Assembly: GCF_014699035.1 (NCBI RefSeq)
Contig: NZ_JACXAA010000007.1
Coordinates: 124,001 to 188,000, forward strand
Reading direction: 5' to 3'
Source of the DNA: Spirosoma validum
Lineage (GTDB): Bacteria; Bacteroidota; Bacteroidia; Cytophagales; Spirosomataceae
DNA: 64,000 bases
Shown: piece after piece, positions 55,953 through 63,925 of the stretch
Position numbering within the stretch: position 1 is the first letter of the stretch
Layout of the letters: each line of letters begins with the position of its first letter
Translations under genes and position numbers: made by a program
The notes under the pieces: model-generated
The model's input: the letters and a program-made list of their open reading frames with translations, nothing else
Told to the model about the DNA's origin: nothing
Databases searched by the model: none

Positions 55953-56885
55953 TTAATACCCCCGTTCCAGTTCAACCGCATTTTCGAGCGGCTCTCCGGC
56001 CAGAAAACGAGGCAGATTTCTTAGGAACTGATCGAGCTTTCCAGCGTCTTCGTTTGGTTGCCCGCCCCCGGTATGTTGCGTGAGTAATACGTTGGGTAAA
56101 CCCCAGAGCGGGCTATCCGTCGGTAGGGGTTCTGTAGCCGTTACGTCAAGAACGGCACCACCAAGCTGCCCTGACTGCAAGGCACTAATCAGAGCGGGTT
56201 CGTCAGTGGTGCTGCCGCGTCCAACGTTGGCGTAGATGCTGCTGGCCGTCATCGCTCCGATCAACTCAGCCGAAAAAAAGCCCGCGGCCATACCGGGCAG
56301 GCAGTTGACTACAATATCGGTTTGGGGCAGAACTTCTTTCAATTCCTCGGCCGTATGCAAATCTGCTTTCGGATCGGTGCGGGCCAGCATGGTTACAGAG
56401 CAGTTAAAACCCGTCAGCATTTGCCGTACGGCCTGACCGATGGTTCCTGTTCCTAAAATAACGACTCGTTTCTGACGTAGCAATCCCGTACGGTCGCGGA
56501 TTGGGGCACCTACCCATTCCGAGCGGCTTTGCAACAACGCCAGTTCGGGAATCCGGCGATACATGGCCAGAATACCCGCCACCATGGTTTCCGCGCAGGG
56601 CCAGGCGAAGTAATCGCCCATGTTGGCGACTGCCGCGTTGATCTGCGCGTTTTTGTAGCCGTCGAACCCGGCAGAATCTAACTGCCAGAATTTCAGGTTC
56701 AGTAAAGATTGGTCAAACCAGGCGGCTGGCGGATTTCCCATGACAATGTCTGCCGCCTGAAATCGGGCTTGCTGATCATCTTTAGGTAGCTCGCTACGGA
56801 ATATAGCCGTTACGTTCGCTGGAAGCTGCTGCCGGAGTTCGGCTTTGAGCGTGTCGTTGAGATTACTGTTTACGAAAAGTTGCAT
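55953..56885 (-). CDS. D-2-hydroxyacid dehydrogenase family protein
   Basis: 310 residues. The NAD-binding motif is VVILGTGTIGQAVRQML. The C-terminal part has NVGRGSTTDEPALI (Arg), DVTATEPLPTDSPLW (Glu) and LLTQHTGGG (His), the three catalytic residues of the 2-hydroxyacid dehydrogenase family. Cytoplasmic. The substrate (glyoxylate, hydroxypyruvate or another 2-keto acid) is open. Confidence 0.93.
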   Translation of the reverse strand: MQLFVNSNLNDTLKAELRQQLPANVTAIFRSELPKDDQQARFQAADIVMGNPPAAWFDQSLLNLKFWQLDSAGFDGYKNAQINAAVANMGDYFAWPCAETMVAGILAMYRRIPELALLQSRSEWVGAPIRDRTGLLRQKRVVILGTGTIGQAVRQMLTGFNCSVTMLARTDPKADLHTAEELKEVLPQTDIVVNCLPGMAAGFFSAELIGAMTASSIYANVGRGSTTDEPALISALQSGQLGGAVLDVTATEPLPTDSPLWGLPNVLLTQHTGGGQPNEDAGKLDQFLRNLPRFLAGEPLENAVELERGY

Positions 56886-56935
56886 AGACTATTTACGCAA
56901 AACCGAGTGGTTTAGTTGCGTCTTTTATGGTAGGG

Positions 56936-57016
56936 CGGCTGGAACGCCAGCCCGGTGGAACGCCAGCCCGGTGGAACGCCAGCCCGGTGGAACGCCAGCC
57001 CGGTGGAACGCCAGCC
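56936..57016. repeat. 16-bp tandem repeat, about five units
   Basis: The unit GGAACGCCAGCCCGGT is repeated in tandem from 56941, identical four times plus a last, changed unit. Each junction makes a CTGGNNNNCCAG-type hairpin, and the first unit is preceded by GGCGGCT, so GGCTGG/CCAGCC pairs. The unit is not a multiple of three and it lies between two genes. Confidence 0.92.
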
Positions 57017-57026
57017 GTACTACTTA

Positions 57027-58319
57027 TTACTTTACGCCCTTTAAGTGCCCCAACAACCAGTTGGTCATTTTCTCAGTCTGTTCGGGGTATGTCCAGTGTC
57101 CAGTATCTTTAAATTCGATATCCAGCATCTTAGACCCTGGAATTACGTTATAAGCTGCGTACATGGAGGTTGGTGGGCAGGTTTCGTCGTTGAATCCCCA
57201 TGAATAATAACCCGGTACGTTCACCAAACGCGCGAAATTCACTACGTCGTAATAGCCCGTTGTTTTGATCCGGTCGGGTTTGTTGTTAAACGTCAGTTCA
57301 TTACCGGCAAACAAATGCGGCCAACCGCCCGCGCGACCATTCAGATAACCCGTTACGTCGGACAAGGCCGGATAATACGCCCCCAGCCATTTGATCCGTG
57401 AATCTAAACCCGCCGTTACAATGGATAACGCGCCCCCCTGACTACCACCCGTGACAGCCATGTTCTGTCCATCATACTGGGGCATACCTGCCAAAAAATC
57501 CACCGCCCGAACGCAGCCCAAATAAACCCGTTTGTAATAATAACGGTCGCGATCATCGAGGTTGGCGGACTGGTATCCGTTGAGTGGTCCCCGAGCCAGA
57601 TCGACATACACGCTGGGGTCCATAATCACCGGCACGCCGTGAATCCCCACCTCGAGGGTGATAAACCCTTTTTCAGCTTCAGCAATCATGCCATTGTAGG
57701 CCCGAACGCCTGCGCCGGGCACTCGTAGAATAGCCGGGTATTTTCCTTCTTTCTTAGGTACACATAAGATCCCGTAGAAACGAGAATTGTTGATGTTTTG
57801 CAGATTCAGATGATATACGTTCGTTAGTTCGGTACAACGTTCGGGCAGTAGCGTCATGCGGGCATCCACGGGAATCTTCGCCAGATCGGCTTTTGCCTTA
57901 TCCCAAAACTCTTTGAAATCAGCCGGGTTTGCCACGGTCGGTTTGATCGTCAGTGGCTCAAAACCGGCCGTTGTCAACCCTTTGTATTCTTTACCATCCA
58001 GTTCTACGAACGCCGTGCAACGCAGAAAACCCGCGGCTTTCATCGTACCACCATCCAGCGCGAGGGTTCCGTCACGTAACGTAACCGTTTCTTTTTTGGT
58101 AGGCTCCATCTTTTCCGGCCCAATCTCATAGCGGAGTTTCGTCCCACGTAGCAATACATTATTCCGGTAAACCGATATGTTAAATTTGGCGGATTCACCA
58201 GGTTTATACAACCAGTCGGCGTGATCGGGCGTAATAATGATTTTAACGACTCGTTCGACGGGTTGGGCCGCGAGATCGACAAAACGGAACAGGCAGAGAA
58301 TCAGTAGAAGACGTTTCAT
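57027..58319 (-). CDS. Acetylxylan esterase family (AXE1) hydrolase, secreted
   Basis: 430 residues with a signal peptide (MKRLLLILCLFRFVDLAA). After a beta-rich N-terminal part (20-130), an alpha/beta-hydrolase of the AXE1/cephalosporin deacetylase family follows: YPAILRVPGAGVRAYNG, RVYLGCVRAVDFLAGMPQYDG, the nucleophile Ser293 in TGGSQGGALS, Asp378 in NDETCPPTS and His408 in GHWTYPE. It removes acetyl groups from sugars or oligosaccharides in the periplasm or outside. It is divergent from a small exported protein. Confidence 0.93.
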   Translation of the reverse strand: MKRLLLILCLFRFVDLAAQPVERVVKIIITPDHADWLYKPGESAKFNISVYRNNVLLRGTKLRYEIGPEKMEPTKKETVTLRDGTLALDGGTMKAAGFLRCTAFVELDGKEYKGLTTAGFEPLTIKPTVANPADFKEFWDKAKADLAKIPVDARMTLLPERCTELTNVYHLNLQNINNSRFYGILCVPKKEGKYPAILRVPGAGVRAYNGMIAEAEKGFITLEVGIHGVPVIMDPSVYVDLARGPLNGYQSANLDDRDRYYYKRVYLGCVRAVDFLAGMPQYDGQNMAVTGGSQGGALSIVTAGLDSRIKWLGAYYPALSDVTGYLNGRAGGWPHLFAGNELTFNNKPDRIKTTGYYDVVNFARLVNVPGYYSWGFNDETCPPTSMYAAYNVIPGSKMLDIEFKDTGHWTYPEQTEKMTNWLLGHLKGVK

Positions 58320-58488
58320 GAATGGAAAAGAATTTAGGAGCTAAAGAAGAAAATGTTCGATTCTTACCTGCAATAGCTTATTTATGAACGCCCACCCTCA
58401 AATTACGTGTCGTAGTCAACACGGTGCGACATGAGTAATATCGTTCTGGTAGGTTGCTTTCATTCACTACATCTAAGTATACAGTACG

Positions 58489-59202
58489 ATGAACTCTCAA
58501 CGCTTTATTCTTCTGCTTTTCATTGTAGGTAGCTTTGCCATGACTTTGCGTCCCCTGCAAACAAACCTGCTTAACGGGGCATGGCGGTTAACAGGGCCAT
58601 CGGGCGAAACGATCCTGCTGACCATGGCCGATAATTACCTGATGGAAACGGTGTACGAACCGAACCGCTACGTATCGACAAGGGGCGGTACGTATCAGAT
58701 GGCTGGCGACAAACTAACTTTACTGGTTGAGTTCGATACAAACGACAGTAGCCGGGTTGGTAAAACGCAAGCATACCAGACTAATTTGCGTAATGATCAG
58801 TTAGGTATCAGCAGTCAATCCGTCAAACAAACCTTTACCCGAATCGAGGAAAAGTCAACACCGCTAACCGGACTTTGGCGCATCACAGGTCGGGCGAACG
58901 ATGCGGGCCAGATAACCACCATGCAACGAGGTCCGCGCAAAACCATCAAATTATTGACCGGGAGCCGCTTTCAATGGGCAGCCATTAATCCACAAACCAA
59001 ACAGTTCTCAGGCACTGGAGGGGGTACCTACACGCTAAAAGACGGCCAATACACGGAAACGATTGACTTCTTTTCTCGCGACAATAGCCGCGTCGGTCGG
59101 TCGCTCACGTTCTCAACAGAAATAAACGGAACCGAGTGGCACCACACCGGCCAGAGCTCAACGGGTGGCACCGTGAACGAAATCTGGAGTCGGGAGAAAT
59201 GA
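58489..59202 (+). CDS. Exported protein with two tandem lipocalin-like repeats
   Basis: 237 residues; signal peptide MNSQRFILLLFIVGSFAMT. The mature part has two similar halves: LLNGAWRLTGPSGETIL...GGTYQMAGDKLTLLVEFDTNDSSRVGK, and LTGLWRITGRAND...GGGTYTLKDGQYTETIDFFSRDNSRVGR (both in part). The fold looks like a small beta-barrel (DUF4488 or lipocalin-like). I do not recognise a function. The upstream gene is divergent. Confidence 0.8.
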   Translation: MNSQRFILLLFIVGSFAMTLRPLQTNLLNGAWRLTGPSGETILLTMADNYLMETVYEPNRYVSTRGGTYQMAGDKLTLLVEFDTNDSSRVGKTQAYQTNLRNDQLGISSQSVKQTFTRIEEKSTPLTGLWRITGRANDAGQITTMQRGPRKTIKLLTGSRFQWAAINPQTKQFSGTGGGTYTLKDGQYTETIDFFSRDNSRVGRSLTFSTEINGTEWHHTGQSSTGGTVNEIWSREK

Positions 59203-59309
59203 TACGCAGGCATTGGTTGGCACTCAGGGTCATTACCAGGCGTTCGTTATCATTGCTGGTCAACAAGCGAAAGAACGGTCAAATGGCACCGAATGTCTGG
59301 CAATAACTT

Positions 59310-60596
59310 TTATTCCACTAACGCGGGCGTTCGATAGCCCCGCCGGACGGGTTGCAGATTCACAATACAACGAATCAGTAAGGTGATCGGGAATATCACA
59401 TCAAAACCACCCGGTATGTTCGACAGGAATATTCCCAGCACAATCAGAACAGACGTAGTACCAAAATACAACGTTCGACGGCGGGCGGTGCTGGCTGAGC
59501 TGGTTGCCCAATAGATCAGCGGCAAATGTAAGGGCATCAGGTAGAGTAACGTAGGATTCCAGCCCGTAACGCCATCATCCCGAATCATCCACATGATGAA
59601 CAAAAACCATCCCAGAAAACCACAAATGCCGAACAGAAGTCGGTCAAACCAACGATCGACTTTCCCTCCGACTACGTACCGTCGGATGGTAAACAGCGCT
59701 ACGACAATACCCAGGATCGTAAAGACTACATCGGGGTTGAAAAGAAAGGGAACCTGTTGACGAAATAGTTTCTGAGCGGCAAAAATTGTTTGTTCACCCT
59801 GTACTAACGGTACTGACTGTCCATTCCTCTGACGTAACGTAGCGAGCGCAAACTGATCATGTACCTGATCGGGGAGATACATTGCCAGCCAGCCATCGGT
59901 CTGTTCGTCAGCGGGGTGCCCGATAGCGAGGTTCATCCCCAGTTGATACCAGGGTTGCTCGTTTAAATAGTCGTTCATCAAATCCCGGTACGATTTGCCA
60001 GTCATGCGCGAGCGCGATGGAATTGTCAGACTATCGCCACAAGCCTCAACAATCATGTCACGCGGGCGGGTGGCACAGTTATCGTAATAAAATTTGTATC
60101 GGTATTCCCGGTTTTCGGGTAAGTAATTCTTTTCCAGAGCAGAAAACAGCTGTTGCCGTTGCGCAAGCGAGAGATTTAGTTGTTGCTCCCGAATACTCCG
60201 GTTATTCTGCTGGTAATAGTAAATACCCTCGTATAAATTGTGCACAAACAGATAATAGGGCAACGTACCACGCAAAAACTTTAAAATAAAATAGTCAGCG
60301 CGGTAGTCGAAGCCTCCGTAACTATAATCCCGGTCAATGCCAAGCACAGGATCAATGATTCGTATTTCCGTATGCCCGAACGCCGACGAAATATCATCAT
60401 TCCCCGGACCGTACGTAATCAGGCTGATCCGCGACGAAGGGGAAAGAGAAGGGCTCTGAGCCAATGATGGACTTTGGCTGAATGACGAATGATGAATGAT
60501 GAACGATGAATACAGGAATAGTATCCAGATCGAAAGCCACTTTCTGCCGCACTTGATCCCCCATGCCCTACGCCCCTTACCCAATGCGTTATTCAT
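59310..60596 (-). CDS. DUF4105 family membrane protein
   Basis: 428 residues from the ATG at 60596 (MNNALGKGRRAWG), overlapping the rsmI end by 8 bases; the open frame upstream lies inside rsmI. The signal segment LSIWILFLYSSFIIHHSS is read from a TTCATCATTC-type repeat. The DUF4105 domain has SAFGHTEIRIIDPVLGIDRDYSYGGFDY, YYYQQNNRSIREQQL, YKFYYDNCATRPRDMIVEA, then three to five membrane helices at about 300-420. The Cys/His arrangement (GH, DNC) suggests a papain-like hydrolase fold, as proposed for DUF4105. Confidence 0.85.
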   Translation of the reverse strand: MNNALGKGRRAWGIKCGRKWLSIWILFLYSSFIIHHSSFSQSPSLAQSPSLSPSSRISLITYGPGNDDISSAFGHTEIRIIDPVLGIDRDYSYGGFDYRADYFILKFLRGTLPYYLFVHNLYEGIYYYQQNNRSIREQQLNLSLAQRQQLFSALEKNYLPENREYRYKFYYDNCATRPRDMIVEACGDSLTIPSRSRMTGKSYRDLMNDYLNEQPWYQLGMNLAIGHPADEQTDGWLAMYLPDQVHDQFALATLRQRNGQSVPLVQGEQTIFAAQKLFRQQVPFLFNPDVVFTILGIVVALFTIRRYVVGGKVDRWFDRLLFGICGFLGWFLFIMWMIRDDGVTGWNPTLLYLMPLHLPLIYWATSSASTARRRTLYFGTTSVLIVLGIFLSNIPGGFDVIFPITLLIRCIVNLQPVRRGYRTPALVE

Positions 60597-61314
60597 TGTC
60601 TTCATCAACGTCATTATCATAAATACGTTTGGCCTTACCCCGGCTCGGCTCCTTTCCCTGAACGCAGATAACAATCTCACCTTTGATGGTTTTTTGAGAA
60701 AAATACGTAATAAGTTCGGACAACGGTCCGCGTTGTGTTTCTTCAAACAGTTTTGTCAGTTCACGCGAAACACTGGCCGGACGGTCAGCACCGAGAATCT
60801 CTGCAAATTGCTGAAGCGTTTTCAGCAACCGATGGGGAGATTCGTAAAAAACCATCGTTCGCTCCTCCCCTGCCAGTTCACTGAGCCGGGTTTGACGCCC
60901 CTTTTTGTGCGGTAAAAATCCCTCGAACGTAAACCGATCGTTTGGCAAACCCGAGTTGACTAAGGCTGGTACAAAAGCCGTTGGGCCAGGCAGACACTCA
61001 ACCGGAATCTCATTTTTGATACACTCGCGTACCAGCAGAAAACCAGGGTCCGATATACCCGGCGTACCAGCATCCGATACTAACGCAAGGATTTTGCCTT
61101 CTTTCAATTGATTCACCAACCGTTGAACCGTTTGGTGTTCGTTGAAAATATGATAGCTATGCAGCGGCTTGCTAATGTTGAGATGACGTAACAACACACC
61201 CGACGTACGGGTATCTTCCGCCAGAATCGCGTCGACACTTTGGAGAGTTTTGACAGCCCTAAGCGTAATATCGTCAAGATTGCCAATAGGCGTCGGCACA
61301 AGGTACAATTTCAT
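60589..61314 (-). CDS. rsmI: 16S rRNA (cytidine(1402)-2'-O)-methyltransferase
   Basis: 241 residues, standard length. Landmarks are YLVPTPIGNLDDITLRAVKTL, DTRTSGVLL, LVSDAGTPGISDPGFLLV, ECLPGPTAFVPALVNSGLP, FYESPHRLLKTL and SRELTKLFEE. It methylates C1402 of 16S rRNA. It shares 8 bases with the DUF4105 gene downstream. A -7 box is only four bases from the start codon. Confidence 0.98.
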   Translation of the reverse strand: MKLYLVPTPIGNLDDITLRAVKTLQSVDAILAEDTRTSGVLLRHLNISKPLHSYHIFNEHQTVQRLVNQLKEGKILALVSDAGTPGISDPGFLLVRECIKNEIPVECLPGPTAFVPALVNSGLPNDRFTFEGFLPHKKGRQTRLSELAGEERTMVFYESPHRLLKTLQQFAEILGADRPASVSRELTKLFEETQRGPLSELITYFSQKTIKGEIVICVQGKEPSRGKAKRIYDNDVDEDNE

Positions 61315-61318
61315 AGTA

Positions 61319-61326
61319 CAAAAGTA
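61319..61326 (-). promoter_or_regulatory. -7 box TACTTTTG for rsmI
   Basis: Matches TAnnTTTG and lies four bases from the rsmI ATG (61314), which implies a leaderless mRNA or one with a very short leader. The upstream TTG is 23 bases away, slightly long. Confidence 0.5.
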
Positions 61327-61390
61327 ATCGATAGCCGTCAGTCCATAGTCAACTGTAACAGAATGATCGCTACCCGCTACTAACTATAGA

Positions 61391-61627
61391 CTATCGACTG
61401 ATTAGCTTGTCAATCGCGGCTGCGAGCTTACGATCTTTTTCGGTCACTACGTTGCCTGCATCGTGGGTTGATAGCTTAATGGTAACCTGGTTGTAGACGT
61501 TTGACCACCAGGGATGATGGTCCATTTTCTCGGCTATAAGCGCCACGCGGGTCATGAAGGCGAAAGCTTCACTAAAATCGGCGAACTGAAATTCGCGGGT
61601 GAGCTGGTTATCCTGTTCCTGCCACAT
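61391..61627 (-). CDS. 4a-hydroxytetrahydrobiopterin dehydratase (pterin carbinolamine dehydratase)
   Basis: 78 residues, shorter than the usual 95-110 but with the active-site block complete: [24 protein letters not shown] (in part; HH and later H) and [16 protein letters not shown]. The enzyme dehydrates 4a-hydroxy-tetrahydropterin to recycle the cofactor of aromatic amino acid hydroxylases. No hydroxylase is in the window. Confidence 0.93.
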   Translation of the reverse strand: MWQEQDNQLTREFQFADFSEAFAFMTRVALIAEKMDHHPWWSNVYNQVTIKLSTHDAGNVVTEKDRKLAAAIDKLISR

Positions 61628-61785
61628 AAGAAAATCGATTGGGGTTGGTCGATAGTCAACAGGGAAATCCCACTTACTGTTTATCAGAACGTAGTGGCTC
61701 TCTCAGAAAAGCAGAGAGCGAGAGAATCGTACTCCCGATTCCCTCGTGAGTACGTATGACTTCAAATCAGACCTGTCCAACCACT

Positions 61786-61823
61786 CTTAAAAAAAGAAGC
61801 CAGCAAATTGATTTGCTGGCTTA
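61786..61823 (-). terminator. Terminator after tRNA-Ser
   Basis: In the minus direction the stem AAGCCAGCAAA/TTTGCTGGCTT with a four-base loop is followed by a T run. Confidence 0.9.
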
Positions 61824-61827
61824 CTTG

Positions 61828-61914
61828 CAGAGAGGAAGAGATTCGAACTCTCGATACGGTTGCCCGCATACACACTTTCCAGGCGTGCTCCTTCAACCAC
61901 TCGGACACCTCTCT
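61828..61914 (-). tRNA. tRNA-Ser (anticodon GGA)
   Basis: 87 bases on the minus strand. The acceptor stem AGAGAGG pairs with CCTCTCT, the D-arm is GTCCGAGTGG..., the anticodon loop reads CTGGAAA (anticodon GGA), there is a long variable arm (GCGGGCAACCGTA region), and the T-arm has GAGAGTTCGAATCTC. CCA is not encoded (GCAAG follows). A terminator follows. Confidence 0.95.
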
Positions 61915-62025
61915 ATAGTTTGTCTCGTTTTCGATACTCACATGCAACGAGAGCGCAAAATAAGTCAAAGAAATCGGGAGATGCAATCAAAGTTGACAAA
62001 ACGCTAGTCTACTTCATAGTCCTTT

Positions 62026-62937
62026 TTAGCGATTATTGGCCAGCCAGGTTTCGGCTGGCTGTATAACCTTCTCTTGTAAAGAAGCAATTAGACTATTAAC
62101 GTCGTTATAATGACAGGTTTTCAGCATCCAGGGATACGGCCTATAATCCTCAAACATGGAGAATTCGGTCTCCGAAGCCAAGCGCAAAGGTTGAATGGGT
62201 AATGAAGGCAGGTGCGGTACAATAGCCATTAACTCTTGTGGTATACTTTTGGCATCGGTAATGTCAGCGATGACAAACTTGGCCATGTGCGCCAGCGTGG
62301 AAACTGTTTCGGTCAGGTTGCGACTTTGCGGACCTTCGAAGTCAAAGAGGATGGGTAGATAGTTTTTCTGACGAAGAGCTTCCTTAATAGCGTCTAAAAC
62401 ACCTTTACGTTCACCAGTGAATCGTCCCAGGATCAGAACAGCTTTTGACGTGATGGTATCAATAACGTTACGGATCTCTATATTACTCAACATCAGGTAA
62501 ATAAATTGAGCGACCTGGATGTTATCGACTGTGATCACTGCTTCACGGGAAGGGGTAATAATTAGATTTGACTGTTCTCTTGGCTTTCCTTTCAAGCCCC
62601 AGACTGCGAGACCATATATCTTGCAGCCTGTCAGAATAGCCCCCTCTATTCTGGTATTGGCGAAAAGTGTACTTTTTAGATTAGCCCCTGAGAGGTCGGC
62701 ACCTTCAAAGTTAGTCTCATGAAAATTTGCCTCGTGGAGATTAACCCCACGAAGGTTAGCACCAGAAAAGTTAGTCCTATAGAAGTAACTACCCCGAAGG
62801 TTTGCCCCGCTGAGGTCAGCTTCATGAAAGTCTGCTTCTCTTAAGTCAGGTGTAAGAACTTCAGAGTGCTCCTCCCTCCATTTATTCCAAACCTGACTTC
62901 CCTGTTTCAGAATATCAACTAGTTTTTGATCGGCCAT
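62026..62937 (-). CDS. Pentapeptide-repeat protein with TIR/deoxyribosyltransferase-like C-terminal domain
   Basis: 303 residues from the ATG at 62937 (MADQKLVDILKQG). Residues 31-110 are about 15 pentapeptide repeats (ADLSGANLRGSYFYRTNFSG and so on), which form a right-handed quadrilateral helix. From 133 an alpha/beta domain follows with the strand-like AVLILGRF (166-173), YLPILFDF (193-200) and FVIADIT (221-227), and LAHMAKF, DAKSIPQEL and PSLPIQPLRLAS. This region looks like the TIR or nucleoside deoxyribosyltransferase fold, a known domain in proteins linked to immunity-like functions. It has no signal peptide. The gene is divergent from the TIR gene and shares its promoter region. Confidence 0.75.
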   Translation of the reverse strand: MADQKLVDILKQGSQVWNKWREEHSEVLTPDLREADFHEADLSGANLRGSYFYRTNFSGANLRGVNLHEANFHETNFEGADLSGANLKSTLFANTRIEGAILTGCKIYGLAVWGLKGKPREQSNLIITPSREAVITVDNIQVAQFIYLMLSNIEIRNVIDTITSKAVLILGRFTGERKGVLDAIKEALRQKNYLPILFDFEGPQSRNLTETVSTLAHMAKFVIADITDAKSIPQELMAIVPHLPSLPIQPLRLASETEFSMFEDYRPYPWMLKTCHYNDVNSLIASLQEKVIQPAETWLANNR

Positions 62938-62968
62938 GATTGTTGAAGTTAAGTGCTGATAATAAGCC

Positions 62969-62997
62969 AAAAGGTATAGCCAACTTCTATACCTTTG
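62969..62997. promoter_or_regulatory. Palindromic divergent promoter between the two TIR-like genes
   Basis: AAAGGTATAG (62970-62979) and CTATACCTTT (62987-62996) are perfect 10-bp arms with a 7-base spacer. The plus-strand TACCTTTG (62990-62997) is a canonical -7 box for the TIR gene; the minus-strand TACCTTTTG (62969-62977) is a -7 with one extra base for the pentapeptide gene. The palindrome could be a shared operator. Confidence 0.6.
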
Positions 62998-63085
62998 CCA
63001 TCTATTTTAGCAAACGGCAAGTTCGGCGTACAGAACGATTAACTATCTTGGCATCTGCGCTTTATAGAGAAACACCTTCCCCGCC

Positions 63086-63730
63086 ATGCCATCTAACTTG
63101 TTTGTGTCGTATAGTCATCTTGTGGCGCCGATTGTCAAGCTTCTTCGATTAAATAGTGAATTCGTCTTTCATGATGCAGACAGCATTCAACCGGGGGCGA
63201 GATGGCGTACTGAGATTCAGGAAGGTATACGAAAGGCGGATTTAGTTATCTTATTCTGGTGTGATCATTCCCGATGGTCTACCGAGGTGGCGGCTGAGTG
63301 GATTTTAGCAATCACACTTAATAAAAACATTGTTCCAGTACTACTAGATGATACACATTTGGTATCTGATTTATCTGAATTCCAGTGGCTTGATTTTCGT
63401 GGCTTTATCGTACACACATTCAGTATAGCAGCACCACCCAACTATAAAAATGAGAAAAAGACTAATAAGGTTAGTTGGTATTTCTGGTCTTTCTTTTTGC
63501 TGATAGTTATTGTGATTAATGGGTTTCTTTTTCACTCTAGCAGATATGGTGACTCTATTAAAGACACCTCTGTTCTTCAGGAACAACCTGCAAAAAATGA
63601 ACCAAGATACCCCTCCGACTCAGTTACAAGCCTAGACATTTCAATAACAGCCCACAGCCCCATACTTGATTCTGGTTACTATTCTTTTCTTAAGTGTCGT
63701 AATATTGATCTTGAGGTTTTTGCTGATTAA
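63086..63730 (+). CDS. TIR-domain membrane protein
   Basis: 214 residues. The N-terminal TIR domain (1-112) has LFVSYSHLVAPIV, FVFHDADSIQPGARWRTEIQ, EGIRKADLVILFWCDHS and RWSTEVAAEWILA, with Glu67 or Glu71 as the candidate catalytic residue, then IVPVLLDDTHL and FQWLDFRGF. A membrane helix is at about 131-150 (WYFWSFFLLIVIVINGFLF), followed by a hydrophilic segment of 64 residues with no second helix in this frame. Membrane-anchored TIR proteins in bacteria often degrade NAD or act as immunity effectors. The gene is AT-rich compared with its neighbours. Confidence 0.85.
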   Translation: MPSNLFVSYSHLVAPIVKLLRLNSEFVFHDADSIQPGARWRTEIQEGIRKADLVILFWCDHSRWSTEVAAEWILAITLNKNIVPVLLDDTHLVSDLSEFQWLDFRGFIVHTFSIAAPPNYKNEKKTNKVSWYFWSFFLLIVIVINGFLFHSSRYGDSIKDTSVLQEQPAKNEPRYPSDSVTSLDISITAHSPILDSGYYSFLKCRNIDLEVFAD

Positions 63731-63863
63731 TAAGAAGTCGAAAAAACCTATGACCCCTACTTCTATGGACTCACCTGAAGTAAAACCACCTAGGTTTCAA
63801 TTTGGAAAAGCGGCAACAGTCCTCGAAGCCGAAATTCTACAACGTCTATCCTCACAGCAATAG
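63666..63863 (+). CDS. Short membrane segment and tail in the +1 frame after the TIR gene
   Basis: 65 residues from a TTG at 63666: one membrane helix (ILVTILFLSVVILILRFLL), then basic and Pro-rich residues (INKKSKKPMTPTSM) and a helical tail (KAATVLEAEILQRLSSQQ). It overlaps the last 65 bases of the TIR gene in the +1 frame. Either it is a separate small protein, translationally coupled to the TIR gene, or it is the original C-terminus of a two-helix TIR protein displaced by a frameshift or read by frameshifting. Confidence 0.5.
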   Translation: MILVTILFLSVVILILRFLLINKKSKKPMTPTSMDSPEVKPPRFQFGKAATVLEAEILQRLSSQQ

Positions 63864-63925
63864 GCGTTACCTATTCTTGTACGCAATCTTACGTACATAT
63901 TCGCTATACAGATGCGGAATTAATT

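Noticed and set aside
56941-57016. CRISPR-like array of short identical units
   Set aside because: The 16-bp units are directly adjacent with no spacers, and there are no cas genes.
56845-57153. Open frames on the plus strand across the 16-bp tandem repeat
   Set aside because: The frames exist only because the repeat lacks stops; they overlap the ends of two well-supported minus-strand genes.
61828-63863. Genomic island inserted at tRNA-Ser
   Set aside because: The TIR genes lie on the 5' side of the tRNA, no integrase is present, and I see no second copy of the tRNA 3' end.
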